64,000 bases of DNA, taken from the NCBI RefSeq assembly GCF_000426725.1, contig NZ_AUFX01000009.1, positions 124,001-188,000 on the forward strand, written 5' to 3'. Of the stretch, positions 45,653 to 54,941 are shown piece after piece; positions within the stretch are counted from its first letter, which is position 1; every line of letters begins with the position of its first letter. Source of the stretch: Sporocytophaga myxococcoides DSM 11118. Its GTDB lineage: Bacteria; Bacteroidota; Bacteroidia; Cytophagales; Cytophagaceae. The notes under the pieces are model-generated. The model had not been told where the DNA came from, did no database searches, and saw only the letters and a list, made by a program, of their open reading frames with translations. A program made the position numbers and the translations under genes.

Positions 45653-48600
45653 CTAATAAACAAAATAAGGCCTTTCTGTAATAAATAACATCTTGTCAGC
45701 TTTTTCCTTCCAGCTTTTAGGTGATTTATCACCCAAATAAACTGCACCTAAAACATAGGCATGTCCTTTCATTTGAATAGATAACCCTTTGATTATTTCT
45801 TCTGAATTCTCAGGAGTAGCTCCACTTTGAAGCGATTTCACAAATGCGTCAAACTTTGCAAAATCAGATCGTGAGTATGTGCGCAGAATAGACATATAAG
45901 GATTAATATCTTTTCCTTTTCTTGCTAATAATCCAATACTCGGAGTTATGCTATTCATGTTTAAGCCTTCTTCTGGAGTTAAATTCAGAAACTCTTGAAC
46001 AATGTCTTCGGAAGCCCCGTCTGATGCAGCTACCAGCCTTAGAGCAAAAGATCGATTATCTCCGCTTCTGCCTGATACTTTCAATGCTTCATTGAGATTA
46101 CCTTTAGCCAAATTAATATAAATTAAAGATACAGAGTCTGTCAATGTTCCTGACTCCAACTGGTCTAAATAATTCAGGTAATCAGAATTCCATGTATTCT
46201 CACCCCGCTTATTATGATTCAGCTTGTGTATTCGCGCAATATCCACGCAAACATTATTTAGGGAGGGCTCTTTTTCTATCGCATTTCTCAAGGCCTTTTC
46301 TGCAAGCGACCAATTCTCCTGACTTGTCAAAGCATATCCCCCTGCCAAAGAAAGCCATGCATTGTCAGGCCATTTCTGATAACCATTTATAAATGCTTTG
46401 TCTTGTTCAGGCCCATCTTGCATGCAGCGTATTGCCAGGTAATACAGATCTGCATTTTCAGGATTTTTCTTATACCTTTCCTCACAGTCACGACAAACCT
46501 TTTTAGCCTGAACCTCAGACACTACATCCTGCATGCTTCTGAGAGTGATTACTTCATTTTTGTTTCTCTTTAATCTGGAAGCAAGTAAGGTATCACCATC
46601 TTTCATATTAGAAACTAAAGACAACCAAGTGACAATATTCTGAGATTTACTATCGTCCCAGAGTATATGATTTCTGATCAGATTTAAGCTATCTATTCTG
46701 TCTTTAGCTAAAGCCAATACTGTTGAAGGATTTACAGTTGCCATTAGTATCGATTTTGTGGCAATAGATCCTTTCATTTCAATAGATTCCGGAGCCTCTT
46801 TAAACAAATAATCTGCATCGGACTTGAACCACCTTGGGGCTCCTATTATGTGTTGTTGAGGTCCATTATGAGGAACAAGTGCATTGTTCGTCGTGTAGTA
46901 GATAGTCCATTCCTGCATCCCTGCTGCAGACGCAATATTGTATACAAAGGTCCCTCTCTCACTATCGAGTTCTTGCTCGAATTTTTCAATCAGAGTACCG
47001 TCCTCTTTTCTTGATTCTATTGTAAATGTACCATCCACTGATATAGTAACTGTTTTATTGGACATTGGCTCCAACCTTATACTTTCATCTGCAATGTTTA
47101 CTGATACTGGTGTTGATAAGCCGTTGTATATGATCAGATCAGTGTCGGTCACAGAATTTCCTGCAAAAAATGCTATACCTATAATGGATGCTGCAACTGA
47201 AAATCTGGCTATAGTAGGTAACAACCCATCGGCAGAATAAAATTTATCCCACAAATTCAGTTTAAGCTCTACTTTACTTTCATTGCCATTCAATAGAGAA
47301 GGATATTCATAAGATATACTGGAAACAGAAGGAGCAGCGCCAGGGTTGATAGATGTCTTATAAGCCAGAGTAAGCTTTTCTTCAGCATCAATCAGTTCTT
47401 CCAATGCTGCATCTTTCAGCTTTTCCAGACTGTTAATTGCAAGATTAATCCAACTATCTACCACACCTATCCAGCCATTGATATTTTCATTATTAGCATA
47501 CCCTAATTTAAATTCTTCAAGTAAAGATGACCAGCTTTCTACGTTCATTCTTGCAAGTACCAAAGCTCCGGGATTTACGCTTGATGTGTTATTATAAACT
47601 ACTTCAAGGGATTTGGTTATATTCCTGGCATCGCTCAATAATCTGTTCATTTCCGAAGATGAAACATTTCCATCTGCAAGAATTACTCTGAGAGTGTTGT
47701 TAAATACTCTTTTGTAATCCGCTATGATTGCAATGGAATGTTCTGCATAATGTATGAGATTTATAAGTCCCTTCAAATAGCCCCCCCACGAGCTGTCAAA
47801 ACTTTCACCTATGTTAAAATGTAGTGATCTTAGTTTCTGATTGTATTTCAGAAATTTTTGTTGCTGATTTTTAACTTCTTTTTTTAGATGGGAAATTAAT
47901 TCCGGAAGATCTTTTCTTTTTATCTCTTTGCCTTCATGCAATATTACACCTCCGGGAGCATCATATACTTTATCATATAATGCCTGAAGCATTACTATTT
48001 CTTCGTTTCTGCTTTCAAACAACTCAAGTTCCTGCTTTAATGACTCAGGATACAAGTCTTTCAGAAGTTCACCAATCTCTTCATTTTTATATTGATTAGA
48101 ATAAAGCTCATCAACCTTTTCAACGTCCCTTGTAAGCGGACATTTCAGATAATACCCTCTGTATTTAGGATTATAGAAAACCTTATCATATCTTTTATCA
48201 ATCTCCCCAATGGCTTGCTCATTGCTAATTTCTACTATTTGTTTATCTTTAATAACAATATTTTTGTAAAGATGCTTGGTCATCTTCTGCTTAAGCTCTT
48301 CAGCATCTTTAAATAATATCCAGGAGCTGCGTTCATCTTTAGGAGCATCAATATAAATTCGTTTAGCATTTTCCTCCCTTTCAAAACCTGAAGGGTGCGT
48401 AGACCACATTTTAGGTGGACTCGCAAGATGTTTCTTGAAAATCCTCTGAGAGGAAGAATTTTCGATTACCGGTGGATTTCCATACTCTGGTTTATCGATA
48501 ATGATACCAATCTTTTTTATGAAATATTTCTGAAGGTTAAATACATCTGAAACGGCCTTTCCTTCATACAAGGCATCTACACCATATTGAACCGACTGAT

Positions 48601-49468
48601 CCCATGCGTTATCAGCAGCTTCAAGTTTGTATAAACCATTTACAATTGCATCACTCCCTGTTAATGATACGGCAAGCAGATCTGCGTTAAATTCCATTTC
48701 TCTGGAAAGTGCTCTTTCAGCTAATATCACAATAGTGAACAAAGTATCCATCAAAGATCTTATCGCCCATACAAAGATACTTAAGAGCCATCCTATCCAT
48801 GCTATTCTGAGGTCTACACTTGAAATTCCTTTAATCAATTTATCAAACCAATCTCTGGCTCCAACTATGTGAGAAGCTATCTGCCTGGATATATAAACCC
48901 ACCTGCCCACGGCCATTGTCTTTTGGGCAAAATGTCCGAACTCATGTGCCAGTACGGCTTTAAATTCATTGAGAGTAAGCGAATTCACAAGTCCTAAACC
49001 TATTTCAAGATTTTTTTTGGTTGGAAATACAAGATTGATAACTGAAAGATCATAAAAAACCGAAGCATTTACTCTTGGCGATAAATATACACGATGGGGC
49101 CTGGGAGCTCCTGCATTATCGGCTACCTCATTAATAAATTTAAATAGCTCAGGTTCCTGCTTTGCTGTTATTTCAAAATCATCTCCTTTATCAAATCTTT
49201 TAATAAAAAATAAGGCTTTGGTTAAAAAGAGTGCAAGAAATGCCATAACCACTCCTACAATTAAATTCAGGAAGGGATTACTTCCTGTGCCAACATTCAT
49301 GAAAGACTTTACTGAAGTAGATGCAAAAAAGTAAATAAGCCAAAAATAAAGCAATACAAATACGCATAAACCTCCTAGCGCCAGCCATGCATGAAGCTTA
49401 TACTTAGAAGTCGGTTTGGTGAGATTCTCAGGCACAAACTCCGGGCCTTTAGGATAAAGTATTTCCAT
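45653..49468 (-). CDS. M48-family metallopeptidase with a long C-terminal TPR-like region
   Basis: A protein of 1271 residues from ATG 49468; an upstream ATG is less likely. Two N-terminal TM segments (LALGGLCVFVLLYFWLIYFFA, LIVGVVMAFLALFLTKALFF) precede the peptidase. The zinc motif is HEFGH at residues 175-179, with the third ligand in REMEFNADLLA, typical of M48 (Ste24/HtpX-like) enzymes. Coiled-coil and further TM stretches follow, including a hydrophobic segment near residue 760. The C-terminal ~350 residues contain TPR-like helix pairs (for example NADLYYLAIRCMQDGPEQDKAFINGYQKWPDNAWLSLAGGYAL). A membrane-bound peptidase with a protein-binding tail; substrate unknown. Its size is far above the ~300-450 residues usual for M48. 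Confidence 0.88.
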   Translation of the reverse strand: MEILYPKGPEFVPENLTKPTSKYKLHAWLALGGLCVFVLLYFWLIYFFASTSVKSFMNVGTGSNPFLNLIVGVVMAFLALFLTKALFFIKRFDKGDDFEITAKQEPELFKFINEVADNAGAPRPHRVYLSPRVNASVFYDLSVINLVFPTKKNLEIGLGLVNSLTLNEFKAVLAHEFGHFAQKTMAVGRWVYISRQIASHIVGARDWFDKLIKGISSVDLRIAWIGWLLSIFVWAIRSLMDTLFTIVILAERALSREMEFNADLLAVSLTGSDAIVNGLYKLEAADNAWDQSVQYGVDALYEGKAVSDVFNLQKYFIKKIGIIIDKPEYGNPPVIENSSSQRIFKKHLASPPKMWSTHPSGFEREENAKRIYIDAPKDERSSWILFKDAEELKQKMTKHLYKNIVIKDKQIVEISNEQAIGEIDKRYDKVFYNPKYRGYYLKCPLTRDVEKVDELYSNQYKNEEIGELLKDLYPESLKQELELFESRNEEIVMLQALYDKVYDAPGGVILHEGKEIKRKDLPELISHLKKEVKNQQQKFLKYNQKLRSLHFNIGESFDSSWGGYLKGLINLIHYAEHSIAIIADYKRVFNNTLRVILADGNVSSSEMNRLLSDARNITKSLEVVYNNTSSVNPGALVLARMNVESWSSLLEEFKLGYANNENINGWIGVVDSWINLAINSLEKLKDAALEELIDAEEKLTLAYKTSINPGAAPSVSSISYEYPSLLNGNESKVELKLNLWDKFYSADGLLPTIARFSVAASIIGIAFFAGNSVTDTDLIIYNGLSTPVSVNIADESIRLEPMSNKTVTISVDGTFTIESRKEDGTLIEKFEQELDSERGTFVYNIASAAGMQEWTIYYTTNNALVPHNGPQQHIIGAPRWFKSDADYLFKEAPESIEMKGSIATKSILMATVNPSTVLALAKDRIDSLNLIRNHILWDDSKSQNIVTWLSLVSNMKDGDTLLASRLKRNKNEVITLRSMQDVVSEVQAKKVCRDCEERYKKNPENADLYYLAIRCMQDGPEQDKAFINGYQKWPDNAWLSLAGGYALTSQENWSLAEKALRNAIEKEPSLNNVCVDIARIHKLNHNKRGENTWNSDYLNYLDQLESGTLTDSVSLIYINLAKGNLNEALKVSGRSGDNRSFALRLVAASDGASEDIVQEFLNLTPEEGLNMNSITPSIGLLARKGKDINPYMSILRTYSRSDFAKFDAFVKSLQSGATPENSEEIIKGLSIQMKGHAYVLGAVYLGDKSPKSWKEKADKMLFITERPYFVY

Positions 49469-49736
49469 GATGATATTTATGAATTGACGAAAGATTCTAT
49501 TGTAATGGATCAAAGACCATTGTAAAAATAAATCATACTTTTAATATTCTTTACTAACTAAATTAATAAAAAAATACGAGAAATAGCACTTCGGGTTTTG
49601 TAATTTATTAACATTGGGAAGGTTATAATTAATTTTAAAATTCCCCCTTAATAAAAATTCAACTTCTTCAAAACCTCATAATTTGTTAGTTAAATTTCTT
49701 CTAAAAATCAAAAAATGGGAATCCAGAATTTGAATA

Positions 49737-52043
49737 CTAGAAAAAAATCCTGAAAGTGGAGCCTTTGTCTAATTCACTTTCCACCTCTATATGCCCACCT
49801 ATGTTTTCAATCATTTTTTTCACAATATAAAGTCCCACTCCTGTCCCCTCCACATGAGTATGCAAGCGTTTGAACATTTGAAATAATTTACCTTGTTGCC
49901 TTTTATCCAACCCCAGACCATTATCTGTAACAGAAAGCATTATTCTACCTTCTTCCAATCGTTCCGTGTTTATTTTAATTACAGGATCTCGTTCACTTCT
50001 ATATTTAATGGCATTGCTCAAGAGATTGTATATAATACTTCGTAAATTCTTTTTAGAAAAATGAATTGAAGCGATCTGAATATCTTCTATAAAAGTGACT
50101 TTATCCTTTTTTATCTGCTCTCTGTAATCCTGCTTAAAATCATCAATAATTGTCTTAAATGAAATATCTTCTGCAGCATCATTCACACCTCTTTGAATCC
50201 TGCTAATTTCCGTTAATTCTTCTATAGTAATTTTCAACCTTTCAATTGAAGTTTTTATCATCTCAATAAGAGACTGCTGTTCTTCTGATTTACTTCTTTT
50301 TCCCCCTTCAAAAATAATATCCACCAAGGCTTCCATATTAATGATAGGCGCTTTCAGATCGTGAGAGGCAGTATAAATGAAATTATCAAGATCATTGTTA
50401 ATTCTTAATAATTCAAAATTTTTCTTTTCAAGTTTTTTTTCGTTTTCAATTCTTTCGGTAAGATCTATTCCCATGATGACCACTCCCCTTACTTTATTGT
50501 CAAATATATCTGGAATAAAATTGAGGCTGATAGTCTTTGATAACTTGCTTTTTAACTCTAATCTTATTTCAGCAGAAGTTTCATTTCCGGATAACGATCC
50601 GTTCAACAATTCATGAAATATGTTATAAGTTTCTTTATCCATCCCATCCTGAATCGCTTTACCTTCTATGTTATCCGAAACATTCCTGATCTTCTTAAAA
50701 TTCTCATTGGCAAACTGACATATGTTATCCTTATTGATGTATGCTATCATTGCAGGAATTGCATTAGTAATAAGACTCAACTGGCTTTCTCTTTTTTTCA
50801 ACTCGTTGGTCCTTTCCTTTACTTTTTCCTCCAGATTCTGGTTCGCTGCTTTTAATTCATCCTGAATATCTTTAAGCTCTGTAATATCTCTTGAAATCGC
50901 CAGAATATGCGTCACATTTCCTTCGGCATCTCTTTGAAAAGGTATTTCTCTTGATGCTGTCCAATTCCACTTCCCGGTATTCGGGTCTTTTACACTAAAC
51001 TCAAATGTGGTAATTTCATCATCTTTTAATTTTTTATATTTTTCGTATCTGGCTTTTATTGCTGCATTTTCATCCGGATGCAAAATACCCCACTCAGTAA
51101 GCATATCAGCGGTGACACCCAAATATTTTTCTGGTTCTCGATTGATATAAACAACTGCCCCAGAATCCAAATCAACTATAAAAATGGAATCAGGTGTGGT
51201 CTCTGCAACCTTCTGATTGAATAACTGGCTCTCCTTTAATTCTTCCTCAACCTTCTTTCTATCTGTGATGTCAATCACGATTCCTATGATCTGACATACA
51301 TTTCCTTTTTTATCTCTTCTGAAAACCTTTTCCCTTGAATAAAACCATTTATACCCTCCATTTACATCCTTTATTCTGTAGTCCAGCGACCTTACTTCAT
51401 CATCTTCTGCATTTTTAAATCCATTAAAATAGTCTTCTATCATCTGAACATCGTCCGGATGTATTAACTCCGATATAATCGAATTTCCCATACTTTTCAA
51501 ATCGTCAGAGCTATAGCCAAGGGATTCGTTCAATTCTTTGTTTGAATAGATATTCTTTTTTTCATTTATATCATATACGTACAATTTATTAGGACTTGCT
51601 GCAGCCAGATTTTGTATAAAGTACTTGTGTTTCTCCAAATCTTTCACGTGATCATTCAGTTGAGCTTTTAAACCACGAAATGAAAGGCTATCTATGATGA
51701 TTAGAATTTTTGGAGCAAGCACAAATAAAGCATAAATCACCCCTAATGATGCTATTGACGTGATGGCTCTGACAACAACTTCAAGCTTATGATTTGGTTT
51801 CCAAATAGTTAAAAAATCAATAAGGTGACTAATGCCGGTCCCTGTAATAAAAAGAAAGGTGAGCAGGACCCACCAGAATCGCCTGAAGTCTTTTCTCTTC
51901 CATATAATATATCCTATAATGAAAGAGATAATAAAAAAAACAAGGGAAGTAATAGCATCAAAGATAACATTCGTCCACATGGCGTCAAATTTCCCTAGAA
52001 TAAACTGAGCAATCTTCCCAAAAAGCAAACTTAGTAAGATCAT
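49737..52043 (-). CDS. PAS histidine kinase with ethylene-receptor-like membrane sensor
   Basis: A 768-residue kinase from ATG 52043 (an upstream TTG is possible). The first ~125 residues hold three TM helices. Then come three PAS/PAC domains (about 135-260, 270-390 and 420-530; endings IGIVIDITDRKK, ILAISRDITELK, VVIMGIDLTERI). The HisKA box is YTASHDLKAPIIN with His561, and the HATPase region has YNLLSNAIKY, DNGLGL and GTGVGLYIVKKMI. No receiver domain is attached. The TM part matches the ETR1 ethylene-binding pattern: Asp29 and His73 are 44 residues apart, the same spacing as Asp25-His69 in ETR1. However, Thr69 replaces the copper ligand Cys65. No response regulator is adjacent. Confidence 0.9.
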   Translation of the reverse strand: MILLSLLFGKIAQFILGKFDAMWTNVIFDAITSLVFFIISFIIGYIIWKRKDFRRFWWVLLTFLFITGTGISHLIDFLTIWKPNHKLEVVVRAITSIASLGVIYALFVLAPKILIIIDSLSFRGLKAQLNDHVKDLEKHKYFIQNLAAASPNKLYVYDINEKKNIYSNKELNESLGYSSDDLKSMGNSIISELIHPDDVQMIEDYFNGFKNAEDDEVRSLDYRIKDVNGGYKWFYSREKVFRRDKKGNVCQIIGIVIDITDRKKVEEELKESQLFNQKVAETTPDSIFIVDLDSGAVVYINREPEKYLGVTADMLTEWGILHPDENAAIKARYEKYKKLKDDEITTFEFSVKDPNTGKWNWTASREIPFQRDAEGNVTHILAISRDITELKDIQDELKAANQNLEEKVKERTNELKKRESQLSLITNAIPAMIAYINKDNICQFANENFKKIRNVSDNIEGKAIQDGMDKETYNIFHELLNGSLSGNETSAEIRLELKSKLSKTISLNFIPDIFDNKVRGVVIMGIDLTERIENEKKLEKKNFELLRINNDLDNFIYTASHDLKAPIINMEALVDIIFEGGKRSKSEEQQSLIEMIKTSIERLKITIEELTEISRIQRGVNDAAEDISFKTIIDDFKQDYREQIKKDKVTFIEDIQIASIHFSKKNLRSIIYNLLSNAIKYRSERDPVIKINTERLEEGRIMLSVTDNGLGLDKRQQGKLFQMFKRLHTHVEGTGVGLYIVKKMIENIGGHIEVESELDKGSTFRIFF

Positions 52044-52153
52044 TAACGATTTGGTATAATACAAAAAACATCGTACCAACCTAATTGTTAGGAAAATACA
52101 CTTTCGATGGTCGAATATTTTATTTAAAACAAAATTGTCTGGTCATATATTAA

Positions 52154-52187
52154 AATGCCCTCCAAGCCTTCTATCCTGGGGGGCACT
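52154..52187 (-). terminator. Terminator after the small hypothetical protein at 52234
   Basis: An imperfect GC-rich hairpin (read leftward: GTGCCCCCCAGG paired with CTTGGAGGGCAT) followed by TTTTAATAT on the minus strand. It lies about 47 bp past the stop of the leftward gene at 52234. Confidence 0.7.
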
Positions 52188-52233
52188 TGATATTAATCTT
52201 AAATTTTGTGCAAACCGTTGTTTATTTACCCTA

Positions 52234-52587
52234 TTAGGAGTGAGCTACAGGCTGGCTTACAGGATTACTATTTGCAGATTGCATTGAATTTAATACTTCC
52301 TGGGTTACATCTTTTCCACCTGTAATATTCGTAAATAAAGCACCTATGCTATATATAGGTCCCCAGGGTATTCCCCACCATCCAAAAAAAAGTGTTAGTA
52401 ATGTAAAACCAATTCCATGTTTCAAAGTCGACTCACCAGCCCTGATAAAATATATATCACTTGAGCGTCTAAAAGTCATTACAACAATCGAAATGCAATA
52501 TTGAAATACAACGAATTTTGCTCCATTGCTTAATTCTCTTTCAATATCACTGCCAGAAAGTCCTTGAATGTTTTTAATGTTGGCCAT
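52234..52587 (-). CDS. Hypothetical protein with one TM segment
   Basis: A 117-residue protein. It begins MANIKNIQGLSGSDIERELSNG and contains FVVFQYCISIVVMTFRRSSDIYFIRAG and HGIGFTLLTLFFGWWGIPWGPIYSIGALF, giving one or two hydrophobic stretches, then a polar Ser/Asn-rich tail. This pattern (RRSSDIYFI, GWWGIPWGPIYS) looks like a conserved small-protein family, but I cannot name it. The gene has its own terminator. Confidence 0.7.
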   Translation of the reverse strand: MANIKNIQGLSGSDIERELSNGAKFVVFQYCISIVVMTFRRSSDIYFIRAGESTLKHGIGFTLLTLFFGWWGIPWGPIYSIGALFTNITGGKDVTQEVLNSMQSANSNPVSQPVAHS

Positions 52588-53202
52588 ATTTATTTTATTT
52601 TAAAAAGTTACTTGCAAAGATTAAAATTTTAAAAAACTAGAGTTTTGTTCATACTATTGAGTATACTTAAAATACCTTGAATAGGTTAGGAATTTCCCAC
52701 ATATAGCCCTTTTAATAGATCAGACCTCAAATCAAAAATCCTTTTGATCATGTAACATTATATTTACCATGCTTATTCTAATGATAAAAATAAACTAATT
52801 AAAAAACTTTATCCGCTCCTGAAATTGCGATTGAGAATCTTAAAATTATATGACAAAATAATAAATAATGTATAAATGCAAAAATCTTCATATGAAAATA
52901 CTAATTAGGATTTAAATCGGAATGAGAACCTCTTTGAAATCTTTCTTACTTTTATATGAAGATTTAAGAAAAACCTACGGAATAAAACTTATTTTAACTA
53001 GCTTAACAAGGGCATATATTCTACAAAAGTGTATTCATTGGGATACAAGCGATAAAGACTGTCTTTTAATTATTTTTCCCTTGCAGTATTTCCAAGCTTT
53101 AACACAAGCAATCCCAAATCATACATCTGCCTAATGTCAACTTACATTGACTTTATTAAACTTTATATATTAATATTCTTAATTCTTTATCAAAGCAAGT
53201 GG
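52588..53202. other. Gene-free gap with a 12-bp inverted repeat
   Basis: This 615-bp AT-rich gap has a 12-bp inverted repeat (AAATCTTCATAT at 52882-52893 and ATATGAAGATTT at 52954-52965). A 70-codon open frame at 52922-53134 lies partly across it; I do not think it is a gene. No tRNA or RNA signal was recognised. Confidence 0.45.
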
Positions 53203-54528
53203 TTAATGACTTATTAGTGGTAAACCATTTTCTTCAGCATCAACTCCCTGTCCATATTTTTCAACTATTTGGCTAAAGGGCTTATTTGTAAATGCTACCT
53301 GGAAATATTCTGTCTCGTATTCTCCATGCTTCATGGCCTCATGTGCCTGATTCCATTTCTCATCAAAATCTTTGTTATGGCACTTTCTAAGCTTTTTATA
53401 ATTCTTATTAGCCATAGCTTTCATTGCCTCAGTGTCACCAATTCTCCTCTCAGTAAAATGAGAAATGGCTTTGCCGATATCTCCTCCAAATTCATCAATA
53501 AGATGTGCAAAAACTCTAACACTTTCCATACAGGTATTCATGCCCATAGCATAGAAAGGAGGCATAGCATGAGCTGCATCTCCTACCAGTAATACCTGAT
53601 CTCGGTAGTTCCAATTGTTGCATTTTACTTCAGAAATCTTAGATTCTGGATTGCTGTTAAACTCCTGTATGAACTGATCTTTATCAATAAATGAAAGGAA
53701 CTGGCAGTTTTCCTGCACAAATTCAAACAACTTCTCATTATCCTTCAATTTATTTACTTCACATGATTCTGTATAGAACAAGGTACCATTAAAACCTTTC
53801 TTACCATCTGGCAACGCAACGAACAATAGCTCCGCTATATTCCAAATGTGCACGTAATTAGGATCAAGCACATATTCACCGTTTCTTGGAGGGATATAAA
53901 TCTCTTTGAATCTATAGTCCAGAGTCGAAAGGGTTGCATCTAACAAACCCTGATCCACCAGCCTTTGTCTAACACATGAGAAAGTACCGTCGCATCCAAA
54001 TAGATATTCATATTTAACAACTTTTTCAGCGGTATTACTATTGTCCTGGCCATCTATACTATAATTGTTATTTGTAATAAATGTAATCTCCTTAGCATCT
54101 ACATTAATTCCTTCCAATTTATGCCCATAATAGAACTCTACATTGCCTGTTTTCAAACAAGCATCCATCAGATAAAAATTAAAATGTTTTCTGTTGACGG
54201 TGTAAATAGCCTCCTTATTAGCGCCATAATACTGTGGGTATACCTGCCCGCTTCTTAAATGAACTGAACGGCCATATTTGGGCACCAGCAATGACTTGTA
54301 ACTATCATACAAATCCAAATCTTTAAGAGTAGTGACTCCCCTTTCACTGATTGACATCCCTACTGTCCTTTTCTTAATTTCATTGTTATTTATAAGATTC
54401 ATTCTTTTTTCATATACCTGCACCTTATAACCTTTCTTCGCCAAATACAAAGCCAAAGTACAACCACTTATGCCTGCACCAATAACAACAACAGGCTTAT
54501 TTTCTAAATAATCGATATTCGTTCTCAC
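53203..54528 (-). CDS. FAD-dependent monooxygenase, kynurenine 3-monooxygenase-like
   Basis: A 441-residue flavoprotein hydroxylase with a GTG start at 54528. The dinucleotide motif GAGISGC is at about 17-23, the mid-chain DG-type motif is in LFGCDGTFSCVRQRL, and the FAD ribityl motif is GDAAHAM near 316-322. The segments IPPRNGEYVLDPNYVHIW and GDAAHAMPPFYAMGMN, with FTERRIGDTEAMKAMANKNYKKLR, track kynurenine 3-monooxygenase closely. The usual G-Q-G-M-N-A-G-F-E-D is changed to A-M-G-M-N-T-C-M-E-S. The membrane-anchor tail of eukaryotic KMO is absent. It likely hydroxylates kynurenine or a related aromatic. No other tryptophan-catabolism gene is nearby, so a role in the neighbouring NRPS locus is the favoured inference. 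Confidence 0.85.
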   Translation of the reverse strand: MRTNIDYLENKPVVVIGAGISGCTLALYLAKKGYKVQVYEKRMNLINNNEIKKRTVGMSISERGVTTLKDLDLYDSYKSLLVPKYGRSVHLRSGQVYPQYYGANKEAIYTVNRKHFNFYLMDACLKTGNVEFYYGHKLEGINVDAKEITFITNNNYSIDGQDNSNTAEKVVKYEYLFGCDGTFSCVRQRLVDQGLLDATLSTLDYRFKEIYIPPRNGEYVLDPNYVHIWNIAELLFVALPDGKKGFNGTLFYTESCEVNKLKDNEKLFEFVQENCQFLSFIDKDQFIQEFNSNPESKISEVKCNNWNYRDQVLLVGDAAHAMPPFYAMGMNTCMESVRVFAHLIDEFGGDIGKAISHFTERRIGDTEAMKAMANKNYKKLRKCHNKDFDEKWNQAHEAMKHGEYETEYFQVAFTNKPFSQIVEKYGQGVDAEENGLPLISH

Positions 54529-54941
54529 GTACTTATTTGATTTGCTTATCTATAAGGCTAACATACCGACAGGAAGGCACTGTTTAAAAATTCGAAAAAA
54601 AACAAATAGATAAGGGGAAATTTCATAAATAACCTGCAAAAATTAAACTCCAAATTTTGTAACTTTTATGACAATATTGTTTTGCTCCAATTACCAATGG
54701 GTAGCTCTAAAAAATAATAGTAATAAAGCATTGGACACTTTATTACTATTGAAAGTTGTGAAATAATAGCTTCCCTAAATCAAATATGAACTACTTTACA
54801 TCTATCTTTAATTACCAAACCTAGGGAAACAATCATACAACTTTACTCAGGTTAAATTACAGATTAAGTTCTTTTCAATTGTGAGTAAAACATTCCTTCC
54901 ATAAATCATGAAGTGAGCTCTTATAGCTTATCTTCACTAAT
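54529..54941. other. Gap between KMO-like and glycosyltransferase genes, with a long-stem hairpin
   Basis: This 413-bp gap lies between two leftward genes. It contains a 12-bp AT-rich stem (AATAGTAATAAA / TTTATTACTATT) with an 11-nt loop at 54716-54750. The hairpin could be a weak terminator for the glycosyltransferase or an operator for the KMO-like gene. Nothing else was recognised. Confidence 0.45.

Noticed and set aside
49737-52043. True ethylene receptor
   Set aside because: The copper-ligand Cys is Thr, so ethylene binding cannot be claimed; only fold-level similarity is reported.
52922-53134. 70-codon open frame
   Set aside because: Low-complexity translation, no start context, crosses an inverted repeat and has no recognised family.
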